Below are positions 17,058 to 25,558 of a DNA stretch of 38,323 nt, one piece after another (position 1 is the stretch's first letter; the number at the start of each line of letters is the position of its first letter). Source of the stretch: an uncultured Saprospiraceae bacterium (GTDB lineage: Bacteria > Bacteroidota > Bacteroidia > Chitinophagales > Saprospiraceae). Position numbers and translations under genes: made by a program. The notes below the pieces were generated by a model, which was not told where the DNA came from, did no database searches, and saw only the letters and a program-made list of their open reading frames with translations. The stretch covers positions 1-38,323 of the forward strand of contig CALFDU010000066.1 of the NCBI GenBank assembly GCA_937950315.1. The letters run 5' to 3'.

Positions 17058-20000
17058 TTAGTAAACAACTATCTTTTGGATAATTTGTTCTTCTCCTGAT
17101 CTTAAATGTATTAAATATACTCCTGGAACTAGCGCGCTAACGTCTAAAAGAAGACTTTCTTCTTTAAAGTTTTGCGTAAGGAGTTTATGACCAGATATCG
17201 ATATAACTGCTACATTGGTTTGAGCATTGTCCGAATTTCCTGAAATGAGTATTACGTCTTCAGTGAGACTTTGGCTAATTAGTAGTGGTTTTTTCGTCGA
17301 TTCTATAATTGAAACTGTTTCATCAACAGAAAAATTGTACAATTCTGAAGAAATTGAGTCACATTCATTTTTTCCAATTATTCTCAAATAATACTCTCCA
17401 TCATTTAGCAATGGCCCCGACACACTTTCAATATTTCCTTCTTGCTCTGAAAACCATATTAATTCAGTAAAATCAGACGTTGTGCTTATCTCAATTGTAT
17501 AAGTGTCAACGAAACTGCCTTCCCATTCAATCATACCCAGTGCCTCAATTGTAGCACCATTTGCAAAACTCAAATCCAATGATACTTGAGGCGAATCCAA
17601 TACTTGGACAAAAAATTCAGTCCCTACATAATCATCAAAACTTATAAAAAATTCATAATTCCCAGGGACAAGATTTACATTTTCTGAAAAAGTGATTTCC
17701 AATTCACCACTATCATCTAAAGGAAGTCCAATATCCTCAATAAGTATAGGTGTTCCTTGGAATTCTACGATAATTTCTGAAATAGATTCACCATTCAAGT
17801 TATAGTAAAAAGGAACGGATATTTTACCGCCTTCACAAGCAATCGCTGTAGATTCCAATGGAATAATTGCCTCATTCTCCGATTCAGAAAAACAAACTTC
17901 AATCTCCCAAGTTTTAAAAACTCCTCCATCAAAATTAGCATTATCTCTAACCAGCAACTCCCATATCCCTTGTGCATTGAAGTCAATTAAACTTCTTAGT
18001 TGTTCTTCCGGTCTATACAATCTCCCATCGACAGGCGGACATGGTATATTTTCGATACCAATATCACTAAAGCCGAAAAACATATTCTCCTGATTATCAC
18101 AGATTCGGTTCACCAGAATTGTCCTTTCGTTTGTTTCAGGATTAATTAACTCCAAATCCAGATCATTAATGTAACTATGTTCAAGATCAATATTAGGTAT
18201 GCTAATTTTTTCTATTATTGCATCATATTTAAAAAGCAATCCAAATAGATTTTCGTGTGTAGATACAGGAGATAGTTCTGTTAAGAATTCTTCTGATTGT
18301 ACCTGAATACAATATGTAACCTGTGTAGTAAACTGAAATACTTCTGACCATTCTCCTTTTCCGCAATCATTCTCACCTCTTACCCTCCAATAGTATGTGA
18401 TCAAATTTTTAAGATCAATCAGATTAAAGCCAGTATCTTCGATTCCACTCTCTTCAAAAAATAAATCTATGAAGCTTGGATCAGTGCTAACTTGTAGGTC
18501 GTATGTGTCTTCTAGATTTCCTGTCCACTCAAGTGCTTGTTCATTCCGCGCTTCCGCAAATCCGTTCACAGGAGCAAGAGGGGTCAACACCTCTGGAATA
18601 ACATCTTCAACAAAAAATACAAATTCATTTTCAACCGTATTAATTCCATCAGTAGAACTCAATACTATCTCATACTCACCAGAAGTCATTCCGTTTGCAT
18701 TTATAAAAACTAATTGAGTGGTCGCTCCTGGAGTTAAATTGTCTTCAGAGAAAACCAATTCAAGAGGGCTAGGAAGATCTTCGACTTCAATATTTACAAA
18801 ACTCGTAAAACTATCTTCTACTTTAACTTCTACTATAATAGTATCACTTTCTAATGAACATACTCGTTGAAAATTGTTTACAAACTCTAAACCAAAATTT
18901 CCTTCAAATCCATCTATTGACATCAAATCTAAATCCATTGGATCTAACCAAAATCTCAATGAGGTAGATGGAGTTCCACTTCCAAACCAAGATATTCCAA
19001 AGTTTCCATAATTATCACTTAAGTCATTATTACAAGAAGCCAAGCCACCTTGCAACTGTCCTATGATTTTTTTATCCTCTGTAAACAATGGAGATCCCGA
19101 TGAACCACCCTCAGTTGTTCCTACATCCCAATCTTCTACCTCGATAAAATTTCCTACACCTCGTACAACTTCATCAAATTCAAAACTTATCCGTTTTTCT
19201 TCTACACCCGGATGGTGAATGCATATCGCCATCTCTGTAGAAACAAAATCTCGTTTCCATCCTGAATAATATGGATTATATTCCGGCTGTATTGGATCAT
19301 CAAATTCTATCAAACAAAAATCAGAGCTCGCATTTTCCGCTCTTAAAATACAACCTGTATTAAATTGATCTAAGTCTCCATCTCCATCATTACCACTTTC
19401 TGAAGAATTGGGCAAGCGACAAAATGAGTTTTCAAAATTCCAATAAGTTACTACAGAAGGAGCATTATTAACAGAGATTCCACAATGTTCGGCCGTAAGA
19501 AAAAAACCGCGTTTATCTTGTAAAGTATTGTTGACCAAAGCCCCAGAACATGTTACGACGCCATTGATATGATATGCCCCTACAGATCTTATAATATCCC
19601 TAAACTCATCTACCATTTCAAAACCATCTTCCTCTCCACATACAACATCAAGATTGCAACTACCAGAAAAACTCTTACCGAACCCCATAAAATCATGACT
19701 TACATGATTTAGTTCTAACAATACCTCCTCTTTTTTATCTGAAGGAACAAGTAGTTCAATTACTACCTTATCGCCTTTTATGATAGGAGTCCATAATTGA
19801 AGATGATCCTCGTTATCCAAACTGGTAAATGGTCCAATGGCATAGGATCTAGATTTATTATATATAAGTAATTCCGCACCCTCAGGTAATTTGAATGTTT
19901 TAAAACCTAAATTGATCGATAGCGCTCCTTCTGATTCAACTTCCAATGTCCAAGCCTCAATTCCTGCCTTAATAGTCGACCATTCCCCCGAATTCTTAAC

Positions 20001-20216
20001 ATTTGCTTTAAGCGTGTCAGAAACGGCAAATTGGATAGGTCTTCCCGGTTCATATGCCTCTAACTCCCTAGTTAACAAATAGTTATTGTTTTTCTTCGGC
20101 AGGATTATTGCCTTTTTATATGTGTTGGATTTAATAGTTGAATTAGCAATGTTTTGGGCATTTATACCCTTAGATGTCCAACCAAACACCAAAATTATCA
20201 ACAGAAGAAGCCTCAT
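17058..20216 (-). CDS. Secreted lysyl-endopeptidase-like serine protease with P-domain and T9SS sorting domain
   Basis: A 1052-residue exported multidomain protease. The signal peptide (MRLLLLIILVFGWTSKGINA) is followed by a prodomain (about 21-185) and a trypsin-fold catalytic domain resembling lysyl endopeptidase. The catalytic triad is H244 (FFLTAEHCG), D299 (SSDFCLIEFD) and S373 (GGSSGSPLF). Next come an Ig-like (about 451-545) and fibronectin-III-like module (546-632), a proprotein-convertase P-domain (636-778), a second Ig-like plus FN3-like pair (785-966), and a C-terminal T9SS type A sorting domain (about 975-1052, containing LLLDVSALVPGVYLIHLRSG). Predicted to be secreted or surface-attached via type IX secretion for protein degradation. 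No clear promoter is visible in the 160 bp divergent gap to the next metalloprotease. Confidence 0.87.
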   Translation of the reverse strand: MRLLLLIILVFGWTSKGINAQNIANSTIKSNTYKKAIILPKKNNNYLLTRELEAYEPGRPIQFAVSDTLKANVKNSGEWSTIKAGIEAWTLEVESEGALSINLGFKTFKLPEGAELLIYNKSRSYAIGPFTSLDNEDHLQLWTPIIKGDKVVIELLVPSDKKEEVLLELNHVSHDFMGFGKSFSGSCNLDVVCGEEDGFEMVDEFRDIIRSVGAYHINGVVTCSGALVNNTLQDKRGFFLTAEHCGISVNNAPSVVTYWNFENSFCRLPNSSESGNDGDGDLDQFNTGCILRAENASSDFCLIEFDDPIQPEYNPYYSGWKRDFVSTEMAICIHHPGVEEKRISFEFDEVVRGVGNFIEVEDWDVGTTEGGSSGSPLFTEDKKIIGQLQGGLASCNNDLSDNYGNFGISWFGSGTPSTSLRFWLDPMDLDLMSIDGFEGNFGLEFVNNFQRVCSLESDTIIVEVKVEDSFTSFVNIEVEDLPSPLELVFSEDNLTPGATTQLVFINANGMTSGEYEIVLSSTDGINTVENEFVFFVEDVIPEVLTPLAPVNGFAEARNEQALEWTGNLEDTYDLQVSTDPSFIDLFFEESGIEDTGFNLIDLKNLITYYWRVRGENDCGKGEWSEVFQFTTQVTYCIQVQSEEFLTELSPVSTHENLFGLLFKYDAIIEKISIPNIDLEHSYINDLDLELINPETNERTILVNRICDNQENMFFGFSDIGIENIPCPPVDGRLYRPEEQLRSLIDFNAQGIWELLVRDNANFDGGVFKTWEIEVCFSESENEAIIPLESTAIACEGGKISVPFYYNLNGESISEIIVEFQGTPILIEDIGLPLDDSGELEITFSENVNLVPGNYEFFISFDDYVGTEFFVQVLDSPQVSLDLSFANGATIEALGMIEWEGSFVDTYTIEISTTSDFTELIWFSEQEGNIESVSGPLLNDGEYYLRIIGKNECDSISSELYNFSVDETVSIIESTKKPLLISQSLTEDVILISGNSDNAQTNVAVISISGHKLLTQNFKEESLLLDVSALVPGVYLIHLRSGEEQIIQKIVVY

Positions 20217-20376
20217 AAATTCAATTAGGGGATTTGTGTTAGTTTAAAATTTGGTATTTGTCAGCTATTTTCCAAATTATTGAGCAGTTAGCTAAAAACT
20301 AAGTAAACTACTGTCTTAATAAAGATAATTTCTCTCTCCGGTTTGCAACATCCCAAACTTTAAAACCTGATTACGA

Positions 20377-23001
20377 ATGAGAATTAAATCGTTATTAACG
20401 TTTTTAACCGTTCTACTCACTAATTTAGTCTTTGGTCAGAACAGTTACTGGGAAACCATAGAAAAAAGAAAGTCAGAAGGAATTGAAAAACGTGTCAAAC
20501 AGAAGGCAGCCTACCCAACTTCTTTTGCATTAATTAAGTTTGATGAAACAACTTTAAACAATTTGTTATCAACTGCTCCAAAAAGAAACAGTTATAACAA
20601 TAAAGTAGAACTACCCATTTTAGTTCTTCCTATGCCGGACGGCACTACCATGTCTTTTTATATCGAGGAAGCATCCATTATGCATCCAAAATTACAAAGC
20701 AAATTTCCTAACATTAGATCGTACGCTGGTTACGGGATAGAAGACCCAAACGCGTATTTGCGTTTTGATCAATCTCATAAAGGATATCACTTTCAAGTCC
20801 TTTCCAATTCAAAAGGTATCATTAAAATTGACCCAGTGAAGGAAGAAGGAAATAATCATATGGTATATTTTAAAAAGGATGTAGTTGTTGACAACCCATT
20901 ACATAAATTTGAGTGTGGATTTGATCCAGCGGTACATGGAAATAAAGAAGAACATATTCAGCATTCTGAATCAAAATTTTTACAAGGAGATAACGATGTA
21001 AGAGAATACAAGTTGGCCATAGCCGCAACCGGTGAATATACAAATTACCATGGCGGTACTATAGAGGACGCCATGTCGGCAATCAATACAACAATGAACA
21101 GAGTCATAGGAATCTATGAAAAAGATTTTTCTATTACCATGACTTTAATTGCCAATAACAACAATGTTATATATACCGACGCTTTAACGGATCCTTTTAC
21201 CAACGGAAATGCTTCATTGATGATAACGGAAAACCGAGACAACATGAATGCAGTTATTGGTTCTGCCAATTTTGATGTTGGTCATTTATTTGGAACATCT
21301 GGAGCTGGATTGGCTTTTTTGAATGGACCATGTGGAAGTAATAAAGCAAGAGCAACTTCTGCTATCGCCAATCCTGTAGGTGACTTTTTTGATGTTGATT
21401 ATGTTTCGCATGAAATTGGCCATCAGTTTGGTGCCAATCATGTTCAATATAATTCATGTAATAGAAATAATGCAACAGCGATGGAACCAGGAAGTGGTTC
21501 AACCATAATGGGATATGCCGGTATATGTAACCCAAATATCCAAAACAATTCTGATGCGTATTTTAATGCAATTTCAATTGAGGAAATAAAAGATTTTACC
21601 ACTTATGGAAACGGTAATAGTTGTCCTACAAAAACAGATCTAGGAAATTCAATTCCTACCGTTTCTGCAGGAAGTAATTATACAATTCCTAAGTCTACAC
21701 CATTTATATTAACAGCATCAGGAAATGATGCTGATGGCGATGTATTAACTTATTGTTGGGAACAACAAGATAATACAGGATCGGAACCTCAACCTCCTGT
21801 TTCTACCAACATAAATGGACCTTTGTTTAGAACGTTACCACCCACTATTTCTGATACGAGATACTTTCCAAATTTAAACGATGTAGTGAGTGGCAACATT
21901 TCTGAATGGGAAGTGCTTCCATCAGTAGGAAGGACCATGGATTTTAGAGTTACTGTCAGAGATAATGCTCCCGGTAACGGTTTGACCAATGAAGACGATA
22001 TGACTGTTACGGTTGATGTTCTCAGCGGTCCTTTTATATTAACAAGTCCAAACTCTAATGTGCAATGGAACACAGGAGAAACACAAACCATAACGTGGGA
22101 TGTTGCAAACACAAATGTTGCCCCTGTAAGTTGTGCCAATGTGGATCTGGTTTTATCATTGGACGGTGGGTTAACTTTCAACACGGTACTAGCAACTAAC
22201 ATAAGTAATGATGGATCACATGATATTACCGTACCAAACCTTATGAGTTCATTTGCCAGAGTAAGAGTTATGTGTTCTGACAATATCTTCTATGATATTT
22301 CAGATGTCAATTTTGGTTTGAATGTACCTTCTTTTCCAGAATATTGTATTCCTGAATACTCCAACAGTTCTTGTAATAGCGGAGATTTTATTAGTGATGT
22401 ACAATTTGAAACGATTAATAATATTGGATCAGGATGTGGAACAGATGGAAGTAATTACAGTGATTTCACAAATCTTAAAACAACTGTAGAAGATGGCAAT
22501 TCTTATGTTTTAACAATAAAATGTAATCCTAGCTATGCACAATATTTTGCAGGCTATATTGATTGGAATCTAGATGGAGATTTTCTTGATACCAACGAAT
22601 TTATCAATATAGGACATGTGGAAGCTGATGCAACTGAAACAGCCAATGTTGTGGTTCCATCTGGAGTAACGGTAGGAGAAAAACTCATGCGTGTAATTTG
22701 TCGATATGGCACAAATCCTCTTACATCTGGAGATGGTTGTAGTACTAGTTTTAATTATGGAGAAACAGAAGACTACATTATTGATGTAGGGAGTCCATGT
22801 ATTACCAATATTACAGTCAATCAAAATTATACCAATGGGACAACAGATGTTGTAAGTGCAAGCAATGAAATCAATGCCGCCAACATAATTAGTGCTGGAG
22901 CAAATATTGAATATATTTCCGGAAACACTATCAGTCTTAATAACGGTTTTGAAGTTAAGGCAGGAGCTGTCTTTGAAGCTTATATCGGACCATGTCAATA
23001 G
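20377..23001 (+). CDS. Secreted reprolysin-like (M12B) zinc metalloprotease with GEVED and C-terminal coathanger-like domain
   Basis: An 874-residue exported metalloprotease. It has a signal peptide (about 1-20), a prodomain (to about 205), and a catalytic domain with zinc motif HEIGHQFGANH (345-355) and a downstream Met-turn STIMGYAGIC. A beta-sandwich stretch (about 430-645) includes a segment similar to bacterial Ig/Kre9-type repeats (SPNSNVQWNTGETQTITWDV). A GEVED domain follows (about 655-800; YIDWNLDGDF, GETEDYIIDVG). The end (about 806-874; INAANIISAGANIEYISGN, LNNGFEVKAG) resembles the '3-coathanger stack' domain of Bacteroidota exoproteins rather than a standard T9SS type A domain. 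Likely role: degradation of extracellular protein. It is followed by a strong terminator. Confidence 0.88.
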   Translation: MRIKSLLTFLTVLLTNLVFGQNSYWETIEKRKSEGIEKRVKQKAAYPTSFALIKFDETTLNNLLSTAPKRNSYNNKVELPILVLPMPDGTTMSFYIEEASIMHPKLQSKFPNIRSYAGYGIEDPNAYLRFDQSHKGYHFQVLSNSKGIIKIDPVKEEGNNHMVYFKKDVVVDNPLHKFECGFDPAVHGNKEEHIQHSESKFLQGDNDVREYKLAIAATGEYTNYHGGTIEDAMSAINTTMNRVIGIYEKDFSITMTLIANNNNVIYTDALTDPFTNGNASLMITENRDNMNAVIGSANFDVGHLFGTSGAGLAFLNGPCGSNKARATSAIANPVGDFFDVDYVSHEIGHQFGANHVQYNSCNRNNATAMEPGSGSTIMGYAGICNPNIQNNSDAYFNAISIEEIKDFTTYGNGNSCPTKTDLGNSIPTVSAGSNYTIPKSTPFILTASGNDADGDVLTYCWEQQDNTGSEPQPPVSTNINGPLFRTLPPTISDTRYFPNLNDVVSGNISEWEVLPSVGRTMDFRVTVRDNAPGNGLTNEDDMTVTVDVLSGPFILTSPNSNVQWNTGETQTITWDVANTNVAPVSCANVDLVLSLDGGLTFNTVLATNISNDGSHDITVPNLMSSFARVRVMCSDNIFYDISDVNFGLNVPSFPEYCIPEYSNSSCNSGDFISDVQFETINNIGSGCGTDGSNYSDFTNLKTTVEDGNSYVLTIKCNPSYAQYFAGYIDWNLDGDFLDTNEFINIGHVEADATETANVVVPSGVTVGEKLMRVICRYGTNPLTSGDGCSTSFNYGETEDYIIDVGSPCITNITVNQNYTNGTTDVVSASNEINAANIISAGANIEYISGNTISLNNGFEVKAGAVFEAYIGPCQ

Positions 23002-23027
23002 AAAAATAAAACTTTTATCAACAAGAG

Positions 23028-23056
23028 AAGGCGGTTCATAGGACCGCCTTTTTTTA
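23028..23056 (+). terminator. Rho-independent terminator
   Basis: AAGGCGGT (23028-23035) pairs perfectly with ACCGCCTT (23043-23050) around a 7-base loop and is followed by a T run. It lies 26 bases after the M12B-like protease stop and separates it from the M43 protease gene. Confidence 0.88.
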
Positions 23057-23132
23057 TTTAACCTATTAATCTTTCATCTAAAAGAATATAATTCTTGGGT
23101 ATAGTTATATTTATAGAATACAAAGTATACTT

Positions 23133-24503
23133 ATGAAACATTTATTTTTCTCATTCTTCTTCTTTTGTTTTTTTAATCTTTCTGCTCAAAATATTAACCA
23201 GTGCGGAGACCGTATTTTAAAACACCAGTTAGAAAATAAATATCCGGGAATTACAGAAATTATTGATAAAAGTTTTAAGTCTGCAAAGACCAAAAGCCCT
23301 CAAAAATCTGCTGTGCTAAGTATCCCTGTGGTGTTTCATGTGATCTATAATAAAGAAGCAGAAAATGTAAGCGACGATCTTTTACATGATCAGATAGCCA
23401 TTCTTAATGAAGATTTTCGAAGATTGAATGAAAACGCTATTGATACAAGAGAGATTTTTGAAAACATAGCAACGGATGCAGAAATAGAGTTTTTTCTAGC
23501 TGAGTCCGATCCAGAAGGGAATGCTACCAATGGAATTACAAGAACATTTACAGAACGAGAAACTTTCATTGATATCGAGATTACTGACTTTCTTGAAATC
23601 ATTACTGAGTGCGGTTTTGATTTTGAAAATCCTGCTGTTTTTGATTGTATTTTAGAAACTCTCGGCAGTGGTCTTGAAATCGATGAAATGAAATCTGCGG
23701 AAACAGGAGGAGTCGATGCATGGGACACCAATAGTTATCTCAATATTTGGGTTGTTAATGTTTCACTCGAATCCGCAGGTGCACAACAACCATTTATTTT
23801 AGGTTTTGCTTATCCACCTACCGAGGCTCCCAATTGGCCTGAAGGAACAATTCCAGAGGACATTGAATCTAAAGATGGTGTGGTACTTCACTACCAAGTT
23901 GTAGGAAGAAACAATCCAGAAATTGGAGTACTTGCAGGAATCAACGATCAAGGAAGAACTGCAGTACACGAAGTAGGTCATTATTTGGGATTAAGACATA
24001 TATGGGGAGATGGTGATTGCAGTATGGATGACGGCATTGATGATACTCCAAGCGCTAGTTCCAATTCACAATCAACTGTTGCTATCAGTATGTGTTCAGA
24101 TCTTCATATAAAAGATAGTTGTGTTGATGATTTACTTCCAGATATGTTAGAAAACTACATGGACTATAGTCTTGAAAGTTGTCAAAATATGTTTACAAAA
24201 GAACAAGTCGATCTTATGAGAAGTATGCTTGAAGGTCCTCGTAGTGGTCTTTTATCCAATAGCATTAGTAATATTGAAAATACTCCTAGTCAGAATCTTG
24301 TTATTTCCCCCAATCCTAGCTCAGGGCAAATAAATATTCTAGGAGTAAATGAGAAAATCCAGGTGAAGATCTATAACCGTGCTGGTGCATTGATAATGCA
24401 GACGGACAAAGCTTCTTTTTCAATCATGAGCCAACCTGGATTATATTTTCTAGAAATTACAGATTCCAACCATCACTATTTCGAAAGAATCATGATCCAA
24501 TAG
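23133..24503 (+). CDS. Secreted M43 (pappalysin-like) zinc metalloprotease with T9SS sorting domain
   Basis: A 456-residue exported metalloprotease of the M43 family. The signal peptide (MKHLFFSFFFFCFFNLSAQ) is followed by a prodomain and a catalytic domain opening IPVVFHVIYN. The extended zinc motif is HEVGHYLGLRH (279-289; ligands H279, H283, H289) followed by IWGDGDC, with the Met-turn in ENYMDYSLESCQNMFT. An acidic insertion of about 40 residues (about 145-188) containing two cysteines (C160, C172) interrupts the usual short link before TGGVDAW. The C-terminus (about 385-456; LVISPNPSSGQINI, PGLYFLEI) is a T9SS type A sorting domain. It stands between a strong terminator and the hsp20 regulatory region. 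Confidence 0.92.
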   Translation: MKHLFFSFFFFCFFNLSAQNINQCGDRILKHQLENKYPGITEIIDKSFKSAKTKSPQKSAVLSIPVVFHVIYNKEAENVSDDLLHDQIAILNEDFRRLNENAIDTREIFENIATDAEIEFFLAESDPEGNATNGITRTFTERETFIDIEITDFLEIITECGFDFENPAVFDCILETLGSGLEIDEMKSAETGGVDAWDTNSYLNIWVVNVSLESAGAQQPFILGFAYPPTEAPNWPEGTIPEDIESKDGVVLHYQVVGRNNPEIGVLAGINDQGRTAVHEVGHYLGLRHIWGDGDCSMDDGIDDTPSASSNSQSTVAISMCSDLHIKDSCVDDLLPDMLENYMDYSLESCQNMFTKEQVDLMRSMLEGPRSGLLSNSISNIENTPSQNLVISPNPSSGQINILGVNEKIQVKIYNRAGALIMQTDKASFSIMSQPGLYFLEITDSNHHYFERIMIQ

Positions 24504-24504
24504 C

Positions 24505-24547
24505 TGCCAAAACGGCACTCAATAACTTTATTTTTGACATTTTGGCA
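24505..24547 (+). promoter_or_regulatory. Paired TGnCAnnnTGnCA palindromes before the hsp20 pair
   Basis: TGCCAAAACGGCA (24505-24517; one mismatch) and TGACATTTTGGCA (24535-24547; perfect) match the palindrome TGnCAnnnTGnCA. Centres are 30 bp apart, close to three helical turns. Related copies precede grpE. The first copy starts two bases after the M43 protease stop. Probable binding sites of a stress-response regulator; the identity of that regulator is not visible here. Confidence 0.5.
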
Positions 24548-24590
24548 CATTTTTGTTGGTGTTGCTGCTATTATTTCCAGTTTTTTGGAA

Positions 24591-24606
24591 TGGTATGGCT
24601 ATTGAG
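24591..24606 (+). promoter_or_regulatory. Sigma-54-like -24/-12 element before the hsp20 pair
   Basis: TGGTATGGCTATTGAG has the TGG-N8-TTG spacing of a sigma-54 promoter and closely parallels TGGCAAAGGAATTGAC ahead of grpE (shared TGG, GG and ATTGA at the same positions). Transcription would begin near 24615, giving a leader of about 30 bases before the ATG at 24645. Pattern-based and tentative. Confidence 0.38.
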
Positions 24607-24644
24607 CTAGTGTATTCAAATATTAATCACTAAAAATTGAATAC

Positions 24645-25055
24645 ATGTTATACGAATTAATGTCAAATCACCCACACAGAACAGAAAGAAAGCACCGTCC
24701 AAGAAAACATCATGGCAGACATCATGATAGATCTAAAAAGCATTCTCGTAATGGACTTTGTAATATTTTCGAAAATGAAAATGAGTGGACACTGGAGGTT
24801 CTTGCTCCGGGTTTTGAAAAATCTGACTTTACAATGGAAGTAGAAGAAGATGTATTAAAACTCACAGCAACCAAGGAAAGTACTGGAAGAAAATTTGTTA
24901 AAAAAGAATTTGGAATGAATGAAATTGACAGATCATTTACGCTTCCAAAAAACGCGGCTGTAGAAAAAATTACTGCAAAATTAGAAGCAGGCATTCTAAG
25001 CGTTAGCATTCCAAAAAATGAAGACGCTAAACCAAAATCAATCACTATTAAATAA
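24645..25055 (+). CDS. Hsp20/alpha-crystallin small heat-shock protein, His-rich N-terminus
   Basis: An ATP-independent holdase chaperone of 136 residues. The alpha-crystallin domain spans about 45-136 (WTLEVLAPGFEKSDFTMEVE, RSFTLPKNAAVEKITAKLE, AGILSVSIPKNE), with the AGIL form of the conserved GxL motif. The N-terminal arm (1-36) is unusual: instead of hydrophobic residues it is packed with His, Arg and Lys (eight histidines, including HHGRHHDRSKKH). ATG 24660 (MSNHPHRTERK) is an alternative start. The second hsp20 follows after 7 bp, so they form a bicistronic unit. Confidence 0.93.
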   Translation: MLYELMSNHPHRTERKHRPRKHHGRHHDRSKKHSRNGLCNIFENENEWTLEVLAPGFEKSDFTMEVEEDVLKLTATKESTGRKFVKKEFGMNEIDRSFTLPKNAAVEKITAKLEAGILSVSIPKNEDAKPKSITIK

Positions 25056-25062
25056 TATCATT

Positions 25063-25488
25063 ATGAATTTTTCTAACATAAATACCAACGCTTCAATCAA
25101 TCAATTGCTCGATGGTTTTTTTAACTCTACCATTGGGGATTTTATTGGCAGCGATGTTCTAGCTACACATCCAAGAGTAAACATTATTGAAAAAGAGAAT
25201 CATTATGAAATTGATCTTGCAGCCCCCGGTTTGCAAAAAAGTGATTTCATCATTTCTCTTGAAACCAATATTTTAAAAATTGAAGTAAAGAAAGAGAAGG
25301 AAGAGAACGATGAAACAAAATACAGAAGAAGAGAATATGCTTATGCTTCTTTTTCGCGCAGTTTTACATTACCGAAAGATTTGGACACACAAAATATTGA
25401 AGCTAGATACGTTGATGGAATTTTAAAACTTCACATCACCAAGATGGAAGAAAAAACTCCTTCAGTTACAAAAATTGAGATTGGGTAA
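25063..25488 (+). CDS. Hsp20/alpha-crystallin small heat-shock protein
   Basis: The second small heat-shock chaperone, 141 residues. The N-terminal arm (NFSNINTNASINQLLDGFFN) is the normal amphipathic type, followed by the alpha-crystallin domain (about 40-141: YEIDLAAPGLQKSDFIISLE, SRSFTLPKDLDTQNIEARY, DGILKLHI). The frame opens earlier at ATG 25018, inside the first hsp20, but ATG 25063 (MNFSNINTN) gives the normal family start and a 7 bp gap. It is a paralogue of its neighbour. A hairpin terminator follows. Confidence 0.94.
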   Translation: MNFSNINTNASINQLLDGFFNSTIGDFIGSDVLATHPRVNIIEKENHYEIDLAAPGLQKSDFIISLETNILKIEVKKEKEENDETKYRRREYAYASFSRSFTLPKDLDTQNIEARYVDGILKLHITKMEEKTPSVTKIEIG

Positions 25489-25518
25489 GAAGTAGAATAG
25501 TTTTAAGTGCGGTTTAAA

Positions 25519-25558
25519 AAAGGGAAGATGATATGCATCATTCTTCCCTTTCTTTTTT
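25519..25558. terminator. Bidirectional terminator between hsp20 and the lytic transglycosylase gene
   Basis: AAAGGGAAGATGAT (25519-25532) pairs with ATCAT-T-CTTCCCTTT (25537-25551), with one bulged T and a 4-base ATGC loop. T-rich tracts lie on both sides: CTTTTTT on the plus strand and TTTTTTT on the minus strand. It can therefore serve both the hsp20 pair and the convergent transglycosylase gene. Confidence 0.8.

Noticed and set aside
21789-22283. 164-residue open frame on the minus strand inside the M12B-like protease
   Set aside because: Lies wholly antisense to well-supported protease domains, with low-complexity Ser/Thr/Val composition typical of a reverse-frame shadow.
22570-22998. 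142-residue open frame opposite the GEVED and coathanger domains
   Set aside because: Antisense to clear domain sequence; the Ile/Ser/Cys/Asn-rich product is a composition artefact.
25018-25062. Upstream ATG extension of the second hsp20
   Set aside because: It lies inside the first hsp20 coding sequence and adds 15 residues not typical of the family; ATG 25063 is better.
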